DNA of 64,000 nt from Cloacibacillus porcorum (GCF_001701045.1 NZ_CP016757.1:1605501-1669500); one strand, 5' to 3'; positions 6,757 through 17,748 are shown, counted from the first letter of the stretch. The notes: generated by a model from the letters alone, not told the origin. A program made the numbers and translations.

Positions 6757-8028
6757 TTATCTCTTCAGCGATTTGTCGCCGATGTCGTTCCGGTAGTGGG
6801 CCTTTTCAAAGCTGATCTTTTTCACCCTGCTGTAGGCGCGTTCGCGCGCCGTGGGCAGATCGTCCGCGAGGCCGACGACGGTGAGGACGCGGCCGCCGTT
6901 CGTGACCAGCTCGCCCCTGTCGTTGAGCTTCGTACCGGCGTGATAGACGAAGGTGTTTTCAATTTCTTCGTCGGCGCCGCTGATGGGGCAGCCCTTTTCA
7001 AAGGTGTCGGGATAACCGCCGGAGGCCATGACGACGCCGAGGGCGACCAGCTTCGCGCCGGGCCAGGGTATATCGGCCAGCTCGCCTTTGGCGCAGGCGA
7101 GGATCACCTCGCCAAAGTCGCCGCCGAAGGCGGGCAGCACCACCTGCGTCTCGGGGTCGCCGAGGCGCACGTTATATTCGAGGACGGAGAGCGAACCGTC
7201 GGGCTTGATCATGATTCCCGCGTATATCACGCCGCAGAAGGGAATCTTTTCCGCCTTGAGGCCGTCGACCGTCGGGGTGAGGACCTCGTCTGTGACCTTC
7301 TTCATGAAGGCGTCGTCGACCCAGGGCACGGGCGAGTAGGCCCCCATGCCGCCGGTATTGTTCCCCTTGTCTCCGTCGAGCGCCCGTTTGTGGTCCTGGC
7401 TCGAAGGCAGGATGCGCACCGTCTCGCCGTCGGTGATGGCGAGCACGGTCATCTCCATGCCCTGAACGTAATCCTCGACGACGATGAGGTTGCCCGCGGT
7501 GCCCAGCTTTTGCTCCTCGAGCATCATGCGGCAGGTCGCGACGGCCTCATCGTAGCTTTCCGGGAGGAAGGCGCCTTTGCCGGCAGCGAGGCCGTCGGCC
7601 TTGACGACGAAGGGCGCGCTGCGTTTTGCGAGCGCGGCCTTGCATTCCTCGAGGTTGGTGCAGAGGTCGAAGTCGGAGGTGGGTACGCCGTGTCTCTTCA
7701 TGAACTGCTTGGAGAAGGCCTTGCTGCCCTCGAGGCGCGCGCCGGAGGCTCCTGGGCCCATGACGAGGATGCCCGCCTCGCGCAGCGCGTCCGCCGTACC
7801 GGCCACAAGCGGCGCCTCAGGTCCGACGAATACGAGTTCGATGCCGAGTTTTTCGCAGAGCGTCTTCATCGCCTGCGGATCGCAGGGATCTCCGGCGTGG
7901 CACTGCGCGAGCTTCGCGATCCCCGGGTTGCCGGGGCAGCAGTGCAGTTCGCTCGTTATCTTTGATTTGGAGAATGCGTGGACGACCGCGTGTTCTCTGC
8001 CGCCTCCGCCTAGTACCATTACCTTCAT
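6757..8028 (-). CDS. purD: Phosphoribosylamine-glycine ligase (GAR synthetase)
   Basis: A 423-residue ATP-grasp enzyme that joins glycine to phosphoribosylamine. The start MKVMVLGGGGREHAVV is the canonical PurD N-terminal nucleotide-fold motif. ATP-grasp features include FVVKADGLAAGKGAFL (around residue 138) and LEYNVRLGDPETQVVLP (about 287) with the metal-binding acid and Asn. Length matches the family. It lies 11 nt downstream of purH and 29 nt upstream of purE on the same strand. Confidence 0.97.
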   Translation of the reverse strand: MKVMVLGGGGREHAVVHAFSKSKITSELHCCPGNPGIAKLAQCHAGDPCDPQAMKTLCEKLGIELVFVGPEAPLVAGTADALREAGILVMGPGASGARLEGSKAFSKQFMKRHGVPTSDFDLCTNLEECKAALAKRSAPFVVKADGLAAGKGAFLPESYDEAVATCRMMLEEQKLGTAGNLIVVEDYVQGMEMTVLAITDGETVRILPSSQDHKRALDGDKGNNTGGMGAYSPVPWVDDAFMKKVTDEVLTPTVDGLKAEKIPFCGVIYAGIMIKPDGSLSVLEYNVRLGDPETQVVLPAFGGDFGEVILACAKGELADIPWPGAKLVALGVVMASGGYPDTFEKGCPISGADEEIENTFVYHAGTKLNDRGELVTNGGRVLTVVGLADDLPTARERAYSRVKKISFEKAHYRNDIGDKSLKR

Positions 8029-8039
8029 TTTAGCGGCTC

Positions 8040-9555
<1,516 letters not shown>

Positions 9556-9566
<11 letters not shown>

Positions 9567-10179
9567 CTTTTCCATCCTCTTCACCCTTCCATTGATCGAT
9601 ATCTACCGGATGTTTCTCCAGAAATTCTTTCAGAGTGCGTTTATAGAGCTGATGTTCCACCGCGTGTATCTTCGCTTCCAGCGTCTCAAGCGTGTCGTCG
9701 GCGGTGCGCCGGACCTTTTCCTGCGCGAGGATCGGGCCGTGGTCGACCTCCTCGTCCACAATGTGGACGGTGACGCCCGTCTCCGGAACTCCGGCGTTCC
9801 AGGCGTCGAGGATGCCGTGCGCGCCGGGAAAGGCCGGCAGCAGCGCGGGGTGGATGTTGATGATCCGCCCCTTGAAGCGGCGCACGAACTCGGGCGAAAG
9901 AACGCGCATGAAGCCGGCAAGCACTATCCAGTCGCTGTGCGTCTCCTCGACCGCCGACGCGATGGCCTCTTCCGCCGCGGCGCGTCCGTCGCGCTTATAA
10001 AAAAAGACCCGCGTCTGCGCTCCGAGTGCGGCAGCCGTGGAAAGCCCCTTGGCCTCCAGCCGGTCGCTGCCGACAAAGGAGACCTGCGCCGGCAGCTCAC
10101 CGGTAATGGAGGCCTTTAAAAGCGCCTCCATGTTCGTTCCCGTCCCCGATATGAGTATCGCTATCCGCGGGATGTACAT
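9556..10179 (-). CDS. purN: Phosphoribosylglycinamide formyltransferase
   Basis: A 207-residue folate-dependent GAR transformylase. Visible motifs: RIAILISGTGTNMEALL at the N-terminus; VLAGFMRVLSPEFV; the catalytic block IINIHPALLPAFPGAHG (His in the HP motif); and VHIVDEEVDHGPILAQ (catalytic Asp). Slightly longer than E. coli PurN because of a charged tail, WKGEEDGKDGN. It overlaps purM by 19 nt upstream and purH by 11 nt downstream. Confidence 0.97.
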
Positions 10180-11174
10180 TTAATGACCTCGCCGATGACG
10201 ACGGGTTTTTCTCCAAGCGGGGCCAGCGCCTCTTCGAGCCGCTTCAGCTCCGTTGCGTCGATGACGAAGACATAGCCGATGCCGAGGTTGAATACCCGCT
10301 GCATCTCCTCTTCGTCGATCCCCGCGCTCTGGATCAGGTCAAAAATCGCCGGACGTTCCCATGATTTGAAGTCCACCGCGATATCCAGATGCTTGGGGAT
10401 GATGCGGATGACGTTGCCGTACATGCCGCCGCCGGTGATGTGAGCCATCCCGTGGACGACGCCGGTCTTGATAGCGGCGAGCGCCGCCTTGACGTAGAGC
10501 TTCGTCGGGCGCATCACCGCCTCGGCGACGCTCTCCTTCCAGCCCTTGGGGGTGCTGTCGAGAGGGATGTCAAGCCCGCCCTTTCCAAGGGCGCTGCGCA
10601 CGAGGCTGTAGCCGTTGCTGTGGACTCCAGAGCTGGGGAGCCCGACCAGAAGGTTGCCCTCCTGGATATTGCTGCCGTCGATGATCTTGTCCTCGTCGAC
10701 GATGCCGACCGAGAAACCGGCGAGGTCAAAGCCGTCGGCTCCGTAGACGCCGGGCATCTCGGCGGTCTCGCCGCCGAGCAGCGCGCAGAGGCTCTCGTCG
10801 CAGGCGTCGATGACGCCCTCCACTATCTGCTTCAATATCGTTTCGTCAAGCTTGCCGCAGGCCGCGTAATCGAGGAAGAAGAGCGGACGGGCGCCGACCG
10901 TCACCAGGTCGTTGACGTTCATCGCCACCAGGTCCTGCCCCAGCCCCTTATAGAGCCCCGTCGCTTTGGCCAGCTCGAGCTTAGTCCCGACGCCGTCGCA
11001 GCAGGCGGCAAGGCACTGGCCGCCGCCGATGCGGTATAGTCCGGCAAAGCCGCCGACGCCGCCGACGCAGTTCTTATCTTTAGGGTGCTTTGACAGCAGC
11101 CCCTTTATCGTCTCCACCCAGGCGTCGCCGCCCGTGATGCTTACTCCAGAATTTTCGTAACTGAGCTTACTCAT
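10161..11174 (-). CDS. purM: Phosphoribosylformylglycinamidine cyclo-ligase (AIR synthetase)
   Basis: A 337-residue enzyme making AIR from FGAM with ATP. Typical PurM elements include LSYENSGVSI at the start, CDGVGTKLELAKATG, the metal/ATP-binding stretch AMNVNDLVTVGARPLFFLDY, LLGGETAEMPGVY, and the C-terminal HITGGGMYGNVIRIIP. It is the first gene after the 191-nt gap that holds repeat copy A, so its expression as part of the operon depends on read-through of that hairpin. AGGAGT lies 10 nt upstream of the ATG. Confidence 0.97.
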   Translation of the reverse strand: MSKLSYENSGVSITGGDAWVETIKGLLSKHPKDKNCVGGVGGFAGLYRIGGGQCLAACCDGVGTKLELAKATGLYKGLGQDLVAMNVNDLVTVGARPLFFLDYAACGKLDETILKQIVEGVIDACDESLCALLGGETAEMPGVYGADGFDLAGFSVGIVDEDKIIDGSNIQEGNLLVGLPSSGVHSNGYSLVRSALGKGGLDIPLDSTPKGWKESVAEAVMRPTKLYVKAALAAIKTGVVHGMAHITGGGMYGNVIRIIPKHLDIAVDFKSWERPAIFDLIQSAGIDEEEMQRVFNLGIGYVFVIDATELKRLEEALAPLGEKPVVIGEVIKCTSRG

Positions 11175-11203
11175 CGGCTCTTTACTCCTATCCTTTAAGG
11201 TAA

Positions 11204-11327
11204 CCGCTGATTATATGTGCCGCCTGCGTCACGGACAGGCCCCGCCTGTGGCTCCAACGTATTTTTATATACGCCTCCGCCCCATGCGGGGCCAGCCCGT
11301 TTAGCGTCTGACACATCTAATCAGCGG
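11204..11327 (+). repeat. Palindromic structured element, copy A (within the pur operon)
   Basis: A long imperfect hairpin spanning nearly the whole gap between purM and purF1. Ends CCGCTGATTA / TAATCAGCGG pair exactly. It carries the family hallmarks: a T/C mismatch after the outer stem, the 5' arm GC-GTC opposite the 3' arm TTA-GC flanked by ACGG/CCGT, and an apical CGTAT...ATACG stem bordered by TCC and CTCC. The family orientation is plus, opposite to pur transcription. It is closest to copy B at 19481. Confidence 0.8.
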
Positions 11328-11365
11328 AACGCACATTTTTGTTTTGCTGAACGGATTCTGTTTAA

Positions 11366-12718
11366 TCAGCGTTCCTCAAGATATTTGCCGGTGAAGCAGG
11401 CGGTGCAGAGCTTATCCTCCGGCAGTCCGATCGCCGCTATGAGATCCTCTTCCGTGAGATAATCGAGCGAATCGGCGCCGACCTTCCTGCAGAGTTCGTC
11501 GAGCGTCATGCGCACCGCGGCGAGGGTCTCCTCTTTCCGTGTGTCGATACCGTAACGGCAGGGGTGGAGCACCGGCGGCGAGGCGATACGGAGGTGGACC
11601 TCCGCCGCGCCGCAGTTGCGTATCATCGAGACGATGCGTTCGGCGGTGGTGCCGCGCACGATCGAGTCGTCTACGATGACGGCCCTCTTATCTTTGAAAA
11701 TCTCGGCGATGGGGTTCAGCTTTATCTTCACGCCGAGTTCGCGCACCTTCTGTGTCGGCTGGATGAAGGTGCGGCCGACATAGCGGTTGCGGACGACCCC
11801 CATCTCGAAGGGGGTGCCGGCGGCCTGCGCGTAGCCGATCGCCGAGATCGTGCCGCTGTCGGGCATCCCCGCGGCGAGGTCCGCGCCGCCGCAGGGCGAC
11901 TTGCGGGCCAGGCGGCGGCCCATCTCTTTCCTGGCCTCGTAGACTGAGCGCCCGTCGATGATGCTGTCGGGGCGCGCCGTATAGACATATTCAAATGAAC
12001 AGTGCATGCAGCGTCCGCACCGCTCCTGGCGGACGCGCAGGCTCTTCATGCCCTTCGCGCCGATCACGACGATCTCGCCCGGTTCGACGTCGCGCAGCAG
12101 CTTCGCGCCGACGATGTCGAGCGCGCAGGACTCCGAGGCCGCGTAATAGGTTCCGTCGCGTTCGCCGATCACAAGAGGCTTGAAGCCGTACGGGTCGCGG
12201 GCGGCGACGAGCGAATCCTCAAGCAGCACCGCGATCGCGTAAGAACCTTCGAGCTTTTTAAGCGCGTCGACGAGCGCGTCTATCGGCTGCATGTGCGACT
12301 TCTGGGCCATCATGTGAAGGATGGCCTCTGAGTTCGTCGAAGACTGGAATATCGCTCCGCGCTGTTCCAACTGGCGCGTGAGTTCCGCAAGATTCGTCAC
12401 CAGTCCGTCATGCGCGATGGCCACGGGGCCGCGCGCATAGTTCGCGCAGATCGGCAGCACGTTATGCAGCTGCGAACTTTCCAGCGGCACATACCTCACA
12501 TGGCCGATGGCGCAGTTCGCGCTCTCGCCGGCCAGGCGCTGCTGGTCTATCGCGTTGTGCAGCAGCCCCATGCCGCGCACGGAGGCGACGTGGCCGTCCT
12601 CGGCCCAGGCGATGCCCGCCGATTCCTGGCCGCGGTGCTGCAATGCGTAAAGGCCGAGATAGACCTCTTCGAGGACGGGCTTATTTGTTGTGCTGTAAGC
12701 GCCAAAGATTCCGCTCAT
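11366..12718 (-). CDS. PurF paralogue with inactivated glutaminase site
   Basis: A 450-residue amidophosphoribosyltransferase homologue beginning MSGIFGAYST, where active PurF has MCGIFG. The essential N-terminal Cys nucleophile is Ser. The oxyanion/glutamine motif AHNGN is AHDGL (Asn to Asp at 104), the glutamine-binding Asp of the S-D-T/S-E motif is Asn 129 (STNSE), and the segment after GHVRY is altered (VPLESSQ). The phosphoribosyltransferase half looks intact: AVIVDDSIVRGTT (PRPP loop). The four Fe-S cluster cysteine positions (HCSFEYVY, HPCRYGID, LCTACF) are also present. It is thus probably ammonia-dependent or a regulatory partner of the intact PurF (13506-14879). It follows purC by 6 nt. 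Confidence 0.85.
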   Translation of the reverse strand: MSGIFGAYSTTNKPVLEEVYLGLYALQHRGQESAGIAWAEDGHVASVRGMGLLHNAIDQQRLAGESANCAIGHVRYVPLESSQLHNVLPICANYARGPVAIAHDGLVTNLAELTRQLEQRGAIFQSSTNSEAILHMMAQKSHMQPIDALVDALKKLEGSYAIAVLLEDSLVAARDPYGFKPLVIGERDGTYYAASESCALDIVGAKLLRDVEPGEIVVIGAKGMKSLRVRQERCGRCMHCSFEYVYTARPDSIIDGRSVYEARKEMGRRLARKSPCGGADLAAGMPDSGTISAIGYAQAAGTPFEMGVVRNRYVGRTFIQPTQKVRELGVKIKLNPIAEIFKDKRAVIVDDSIVRGTTAERIVSMIRNCGAAEVHLRIASPPVLHPCRYGIDTRKEETLAAVRMTLDELCRKVGADSLDYLTEEDLIAAIGLPEDKLCTACFTGKYLEER

Positions 12719-12724
12719 GGCTGG

Positions 12725-13438
12725 TTATGCTGATATTCTCTTCCAGATCTCTTCATATGCTCCGAGGACGTCTCCGAGATCCTTGCGGAAACGGTCCTTG
12801 TCGAGGTGGTCGCCCGTCGAGCTGTCCCAGAAGCGGCAGGTGTCGGGCGAGATCTCGTCCGCGAGAATAAGGTTGCCCTGCATGTCCTTGCCGAACTCCA
12901 GCTTGAAGTCTACGAGCACGACGCCCTTCTTCGCGAAATAATCCTTGAGGATTTCGTTGACGCGCAGCGATATCGACTTGATCTTGTCGAGCTCTTCCTC
13001 AGTCGCCCAGCCGAAGAGCAGCGCGTGGTCCTCGATGATGAAGGGATCGCCGAGCTCGTCGTCCTTATAGCACATCTCAAAGAGCGGGCGGGGGAGCACC
13101 TTGCCCTCTTCCACGCCGAGGCGCTTACAGAGAGAGCCGGTGGTGATGTTGCGGACGATGACCTCCAGCGGCACGATCTGGACGCGCTTGACTATCTGGT
13201 TCGTGTCGTCGACCTGCTCGACAAAATGCGACTCTACGCCGTTATCGGCGAGCATCTGGAATAGCTTTGAGGATATCTTGTTGTTGAGGACGCCCTTGCC
13301 GCTCATCGTCGCCTTTTTCTGGCCGTTGAAGGCGGTGAAGCTGTCCTTATATTCAACGATCACATAGTTCGGGTCCTCGGTCGTGTAAAGCCTCTTGGCC
13401 TTGCCTTCGTAGATAAAATCCTTCTTTGTCAGATTCAT
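12725..13438 (-). CDS. purC: SAICAR synthase
   Basis: A 237-residue enzyme adding aspartate to CAIR. The N-terminal MNLTKKDFIYEGKAKRLYTTEDPN is the standard PurC start with the glycine-rich nucleotide loop. Further motifs are VEQVDDTNQIVKRVQIVPLEVIVRN and LVDFKLEFGKD, then ILADEISPDTCRFWD near the C-terminus. ATG 13438 is preferred over ATG 13456 because GGAGG lies between them, 9 nt from the chosen start. It is located between the two purF genes. Confidence 0.96.
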   Translation of the reverse strand: MNLTKKDFIYEGKAKRLYTTEDPNYVIVEYKDSFTAFNGQKKATMSGKGVLNNKISSKLFQMLADNGVESHFVEQVDDTNQIVKRVQIVPLEVIVRNITTGSLCKRLGVEEGKVLPRPLFEMCYKDDELGDPFIIEDHALLFGWATEEELDKIKSISLRVNEILKDYFAKKGVVLVDFKLEFGKDMQGNLILADEISPDTCRFWDSSTGDHLDKDRFRKDLGDVLGAYEEIWKRISA

Positions 13439-13505
13439 TTTGGTGCGCCTCCGCATATTCTTTATTTTTATTGGGCAGTTTTACTGTCTTTATTACTCGC
13501 TTTTA

Positions 13506-14879
13506 TTAAACTTCCAGCAGAGACTGGTCGTCCTCTTCCTCTAAATAATTGCCGTCGAAGCAGGCCGTGCAGAGTTCGCCGAGCGGCAGCCCTATCGCTT
13601 CGCAGAGTTCGTCGCAGCTGATGTACCGCAGCGAGTCCGCGCCGATCTTTTCACACAGCTCCGGGATATCCATCTGCGCCGCGATAAGCTCCTCCGAGCT
13701 GGGGGTGTCGATACCGTAATAACAGGGGTAACGGACCGGCGGCGAGGCGATGCGCATATGCACCCTCTCCGCGCCGCTCTCACGTATCATGGAGATGATG
13801 CGTCCGGCGGTCGTGCCGCGGACCAGAGAGTCGTCGACGATGACCGCCTCCTTGCCGTCGAATATTCCCGGCTGCGGATTAAGCTTTATCTTGACCCCCG
13901 CCTCGCGCACGCGCTGGGTCGGCTGGATGAAGGTGCGGCCCACGTAACGGTTGCGGACGACTCCGGCCTCGAAGTCCATACCCGCCTCTTCGGCCAGTCC
14001 GAGCGCCGCGAACGTGCCGCTGTCGGGCATTCCCGCGACGACGGCCTCACGCGGGCAGCCGCAGCTCTTCGCAAGGCAGGAGCCGAGCCTCTTCCGCGCG
14101 CTGTAGACGGAGCGTCCGTCGATCACGCTGTCGGGCCGCGCGAAATAGACATATTCAAAGGAACAGTGATGGTGGCGCTGCGCCTCCTTCGGCAGTTTGC
14201 GCGAGATGATGCCGCGCCTGTCGATGACGAGGATCTCTCCCGGTTCGACGTCACGGACGAGCTCCGCGCCGATGATGTCCAGCGCGCAGGATTCCGAGGC
14301 GACGAAATAGGTATCGTCGCGGCGTCCGAGCACCAGCGGGCGGAAGCCCCAAGGGTCGCGCGCCGCGATCAGGCAGTCGTTGAGCAGGACGGCGAGGCTG
14401 TAGGCCCCCTTGATCTTTGAGAGCGCCGTCTCCAGCGCCTCAAGCTGCACCGTTCCCGGCTGGTGGGCCATCAGCTGAATGATCGTCTCCGTGTCGCAGG
14501 AGGTCTGGAAGATCGCCCCGCGGTTCGCGAGATAGCTCGAAAGCGCCACGGCGTTCGTCAGATTGCCGTTATGCGCGATCGCTATCGGTCCCTGCGCGTA
14601 ATTCGCGCCGAGCGGCTGGCTGTCCTCCGGACGCGTACCGCCGGCGGTGGCATAGCGCACATGGCCGATGGCCGTGTGCGCCTCAACCTGCGCGAGCTCG
14701 CTCTGTGAAAGGGCCTCGTGGACGAGGCCCAGACCCTTCTTGATGTGCACGGAGCCGCCGTCGATCCAGGCTACGCCCGCCGAAAGCTGTCCCCGGTGCT
14801 GCAGGGCGCAGAGCCCGAGATATATATCCTCAAGTACCGCCGAGCCGCTCTGGCTATACGCTCCGAACACGCCGCACAT
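13506..14879 (-). CDS. purF: Amidophosphoribosyltransferase, catalytically complete copy
   Basis: A 457-residue enzyme making phosphoribosylamine from PRPP and glutamine. It starts MCGVFGAYSQ with the Cys nucleophile directly after Met, without the longer propeptide of B. subtilis PurF. Glutaminase residues are present: GHVRYATAGG, AHNGNLTN, and the Asp of SCDTETI. The PRPP loop AVIVDDSLVRGTT is present. Fe-S cluster cysteines are at HCSFEYVY, RYPCYYGID and LCTACF. The family is feedback-regulated by purine nucleotides. It lies 3 nt downstream of purL with GGAGG before its ATG. Confidence 0.96.
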   Translation of the reverse strand: MCGVFGAYSQSGSAVLEDIYLGLCALQHRGQLSAGVAWIDGGSVHIKKGLGLVHEALSQSELAQVEAHTAIGHVRYATAGGTRPEDSQPLGANYAQGPIAIAHNGNLTNAVALSSYLANRGAIFQTSCDTETIIQLMAHQPGTVQLEALETALSKIKGAYSLAVLLNDCLIAARDPWGFRPLVLGRRDDTYFVASESCALDIIGAELVRDVEPGEILVIDRRGIISRKLPKEAQRHHHCSFEYVYFARPDSVIDGRSVYSARKRLGSCLAKSCGCPREAVVAGMPDSGTFAALGLAEEAGMDFEAGVVRNRYVGRTFIQPTQRVREAGVKIKLNPQPGIFDGKEAVIVDDSLVRGTTAGRIISMIRESGAERVHMRIASPPVRYPCYYGIDTPSSEELIAAQMDIPELCEKIGADSLRYISCDELCEAIGLPLGELCTACFDGNYLEEEDDQSLLEV

Positions 14880-14882
14880 CTG

Positions 14883-17033
14883 CTATTTTTCCTCCGTGAA
14901 GGCCTTTGCGAGCTCTTCAAGGGGCAGAGTCAGAATGCCCTGCCAGCTGAACTTATCTCCTCCGGCTTTGCCCGCTTTGACGCAGGGGAAGCCGCTCCAG
15001 GCCGCTTCAAATTCCGCGGCCTTTTCAGGAGAGACCGCGTAAACGGCGCGCGCGCCGCCCTCGGAGAAGAGAAGCGTTTCGACGCCGCCCCGCGGGGCCA
15101 GTTCGATATCCATTCCCACCCCGGAGGCGATAGCCTCGTTGGCGAGCGCGGAGGCGAGCCCGCCTCCGGCCACAACGCGGCCGGAATTCGCAAGCTGCCG
15201 CTGCGCAGTCTTAAGCGCGCGGTCGCGGAAGGCCTTTTCCGCCTCGGCGTCGGGGGCCGCCGTCTTGCCGAGCGGCTTGCCGTCCTTCGCCTGCTGATAA
15301 CGCGTCGCGCCGAGCGAGCCCTCGGGCGCGCCGACCAGATATATGAAATCTCCCGCCTTCGTCCTTCCCGCGCGGATCACCCTGTCGCGGTCAACGACGA
15401 GTCCGGCGGTGACGACGAGCGGCGTCGGATAGATGCGGTCCGTCGCCGTCTCGTTGTAGAGGCTGACATTGCCGGAGACGACGGGGCAGTCGAGGGCGCG
15501 GCAGGTATCCGCGAGCCCGCGCAGACATTCCTTAAGCTCGTAAAACTTCTCCGGCACCTCCGGCGAGGCGAAGTTGAGGCAGTTCGTCATACCGAGCGCG
15601 TCAGCGCCCGTGAGCCAGAGGCCGCGCAGAGAGAGCGCCATCGCCTCGGAGGCTCCCGTGTAGGGATCGGTCCAGCATTTATAGGGTTCGGCCTCCATCG
15701 TGAGGACGCAGGCGCGGTGTGTATCGGGAACCTCGACGATCGCCGCCGGCTCGCCGGGGCCCGCTATCGTGTGAAGCTGTACCATCGAGTCGTACTGCTC
15801 CCAGATCGCGTCCTTGCGGTGTCCGTTGGGGCAGGAGAGCATCTCGAGAAGATCCTTCGCGGGATCGGCGCTCGCCAGCTTTGAAAGTTCAATGGCCTGC
15901 CGCGCGGGCAGGTCCTTCGGCTCGGCGGCGGGCCAGAGGATCTCCGGCGTATCTCCCAGTATCGAAGTCGGCAGCTCCGCCTCCAGCACGCCGTTCTTAT
16001 AGACGCGGTAACGTTTGCTGTCCGTCATCTCGCCGACGATCGCGCAGTCGAGGCCGTAGTGCTTCGCCATCGCGAAGACCGGCTCCAGCTTCTCCTCCTC
16101 GACGATCAGAAGCATACGCTCCTGCGACTCGGAGAGGAAAATCTCCCAGGGAAGCATATCCGCTTCGCGCAGGGGGATCTTTTCGACCTGAATATCGATG
16201 CCGCAGCCGCTCTTATGGGCGATCTCGCTTGACGACGAAAGGATGCCCGCCGCGCCCATATCCTGCATCGAGGCGATGAGCTTCTTGTCGAGGAGGTCCA
16301 TGCAGCACTCAATGAGCAACTTTTCCTCAAAGGGGTCGCCTATCTGTATCTGGGGCTTGCTGGCCTTGGAATCCTCGTCGAGTTCGCGCGAGGCGAAGGA
16401 GGCTCCGGCGATGCCGTCGCGTCCCGTCTTTGAGCCGAGTAGTACCGCGTAATCTCCGGGTTTGGCCGTCTGTGAGCTAGCCATCTTGTCCAGACGCACG
16501 AAACCGGCGCTGAAGGCGTTGACGAGCGGGTTGTCGTTGTAACAGGGCGAATAAAAGGTCTTACCGCCGACGATCGGCACGCCGACCGCGTTGCCGTAAG
16601 AGCCGATACCCTCGACGATGCCCTTGGCGAGGTTGCGCGTCTTCTGTAGCGAGGCGTCGCCGAAGAAAAGGCCGTCCATCGAGACCGAGGGACGGGCGCC
16701 CATCGCGATGATGTCACGGATGATGCCGCCGACTCCCGTCGCCGCTCCCTGGAAGGGCGCGACCGCGGAGGGATGGTTGTGGCTCTCTACCTTAAAGGCA
16801 AAGCCCCAGCCCTCGCCCATATCGACGACGCCGGCATTTTCCCCCTGTCCCTGAAGCACATACTTCCCCTTGGAGGGGAAGGTGCGGAGCAGAGGCCGCG
16901 TCGACTTATAACTGCAATGCTCTGACCACATGACGCCGATAAGCTCCAGCTCAAGATCGTTCGGCTCGCGGCCGAGCAGCTCTATTATCCTCTTATATTC
17001 CGACTCCGAGAGTCCAACTTCACGAAAACCCAT
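14883..17033 (-). CDS. purL: FGAM synthase subunit II (small-type PurL)
   Basis: A 716-residue protein. This is the small PurL type, which needs separate PurQ and PurS, both encoded directly upstream. Recognisable motifs are GVMWSEHCSYKSTRPLL near the N-terminus, ESHNHPSAVAPFQGAATGVGGIIRD (ATP and Mg binding), QDMGAAGILSSSSE, and the C-terminal VVAGGGLASALANEA. It converts FGAR to FGAM with ammonia channelled from PurQ. Its ATG shares one base with the purQ stop codon. Confidence 0.97.
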   Translation of the reverse strand: MGFREVGLSESEYKRIIELLGREPNDLELELIGVMWSEHCSYKSTRPLLRTFPSKGKYVLQGQGENAGVVDMGEGWGFAFKVESHNHPSAVAPFQGAATGVGGIIRDIIAMGARPSVSMDGLFFGDASLQKTRNLAKGIVEGIGSYGNAVGVPIVGGKTFYSPCYNDNPLVNAFSAGFVRLDKMASSQTAKPGDYAVLLGSKTGRDGIAGASFASRELDEDSKASKPQIQIGDPFEEKLLIECCMDLLDKKLIASMQDMGAAGILSSSSEIAHKSGCGIDIQVEKIPLREADMLPWEIFLSESQERMLLIVEEEKLEPVFAMAKHYGLDCAIVGEMTDSKRYRVYKNGVLEAELPTSILGDTPEILWPAAEPKDLPARQAIELSKLASADPAKDLLEMLSCPNGHRKDAIWEQYDSMVQLHTIAGPGEPAAIVEVPDTHRACVLTMEAEPYKCWTDPYTGASEAMALSLRGLWLTGADALGMTNCLNFASPEVPEKFYELKECLRGLADTCRALDCPVVSGNVSLYNETATDRIYPTPLVVTAGLVVDRDRVIRAGRTKAGDFIYLVGAPEGSLGATRYQQAKDGKPLGKTAAPDAEAEKAFRDRALKTAQRQLANSGRVVAGGGLASALANEAIASGVGMDIELAPRGGVETLLFSEGGARAVYAVSPEKAAEFEAAWSGFPCVKAGKAGGDKFSWQGILTLPLEELAKAFTEEK

Positions 17034-17746
17034 TAGAGTGCACCCCTCTTTGCAAAATCTTGTGCGATCGAACGCCAGAAATCTCCGCCGTCGGAACCGC
17101 CGTTGAGATGTGCGATCGTCGCGCGCTCCGGGTGCGGCATCAGGCCGAGGATATTTCCTTCCTTATTACAAATGCCGGCGATGCCGTTCAGCGCGCCGTT
17201 CGGCGCGTACTCCGCGCCCGCCTCGCCCGTCTGCGGGTCGGCGTAGCGGAATACCACCCGTCCCGACTCCTCGAGCTCGCGAAGCTCCTTATCGGGGAGG
17301 AAATAGAGCCCCTCGTGGTGCGCGATCGGATACTGGACGATATCGCCCTTCTTGAAGCCGGAGGTGAAACGGTTGTCGGTACGCTCAACGCGCATCCAGC
17401 ATTTTTTACAGAGGAAGGTGGTGCTGGTATTCGCCAGCAGGGCGCCCGGCAGGAGCTTCGTCTCCGTCAGCACCTGGAAGCCGTTACAGATGCCGAGCAG
17501 GAGCTTTCCCGCCTCAGCGTGCCTGCGCACCGCTTCGATGATCGGCGAACGCGCGGCCATCGCGCCGGAGCGCAGATAATCCCCGTACGAAAAACCTCCG
17601 GGGAGAATGACGAGATCCGGCTGTGAGGCGAACTCACGCTCCTCATGCCAGACCATATCCACGGGCGTCTTTAATGTTTCGGCGACGGCGCGCTGAACGT
17701 CGCGGTCGCAGTTGCTTCCGGGAAAAACGACAACGGCGGTTCTCAT
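17033..17746 (-). CDS. purQ: FGAM synthase subunit I, glutamine amidotransferase
   Basis: A 237-residue class I glutamine amidotransferase supplying ammonia to PurL. It begins MRTAVVVFPGSNCDRDV. The nucleophile elbow is LLGICNGFQVL (Cys), and the catalytic His/Glu pair lies in LMPHPERATIAH. ATG 17746 is the start that matches the family; the in-frame extension up to 17812 overlaps purS and looks unlike PurQ. It sits 2 nt after the purS stop. Confidence 0.97.
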   Translation of the reverse strand: MRTAVVVFPGSNCDRDVQRAVAETLKTPVDMVWHEEREFASQPDLVILPGGFSYGDYLRSGAMAARSPIIEAVRRHAEAGKLLLGICNGFQVLTETKLLPGALLANTSTTFLCKKCWMRVERTDNRFTSGFKKGDIVQYPIAHHEGLYFLPDKELRELEESGRVVFRYADPQTGEAGAEYAPNGALNGIAGICNKEGNILGLMPHPERATIAHLNGGSDGGDFWRSIAQDFAKRGAL

Positions 17747-17748
17747 CG

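Noticed and set aside
6796-7965. 389-codon plus-strand ORF across purD
   Set aside because: Antisense shadow of a high-GC gene; low-complexity composition rich in G, A, V, E and R, no motif and no ribosome binding site, while purD is certain on the other strand. The same applies to the long ORFs opposite purF, purL, malic enzyme, AddB and subunit A.
11204-11327. Copy A as an intrinsic terminator between purF1 and purM
   Set aside because: No T-run follows on the minus strand, it is in the middle of a functional operon, and its loop bases are shared with four other elements.
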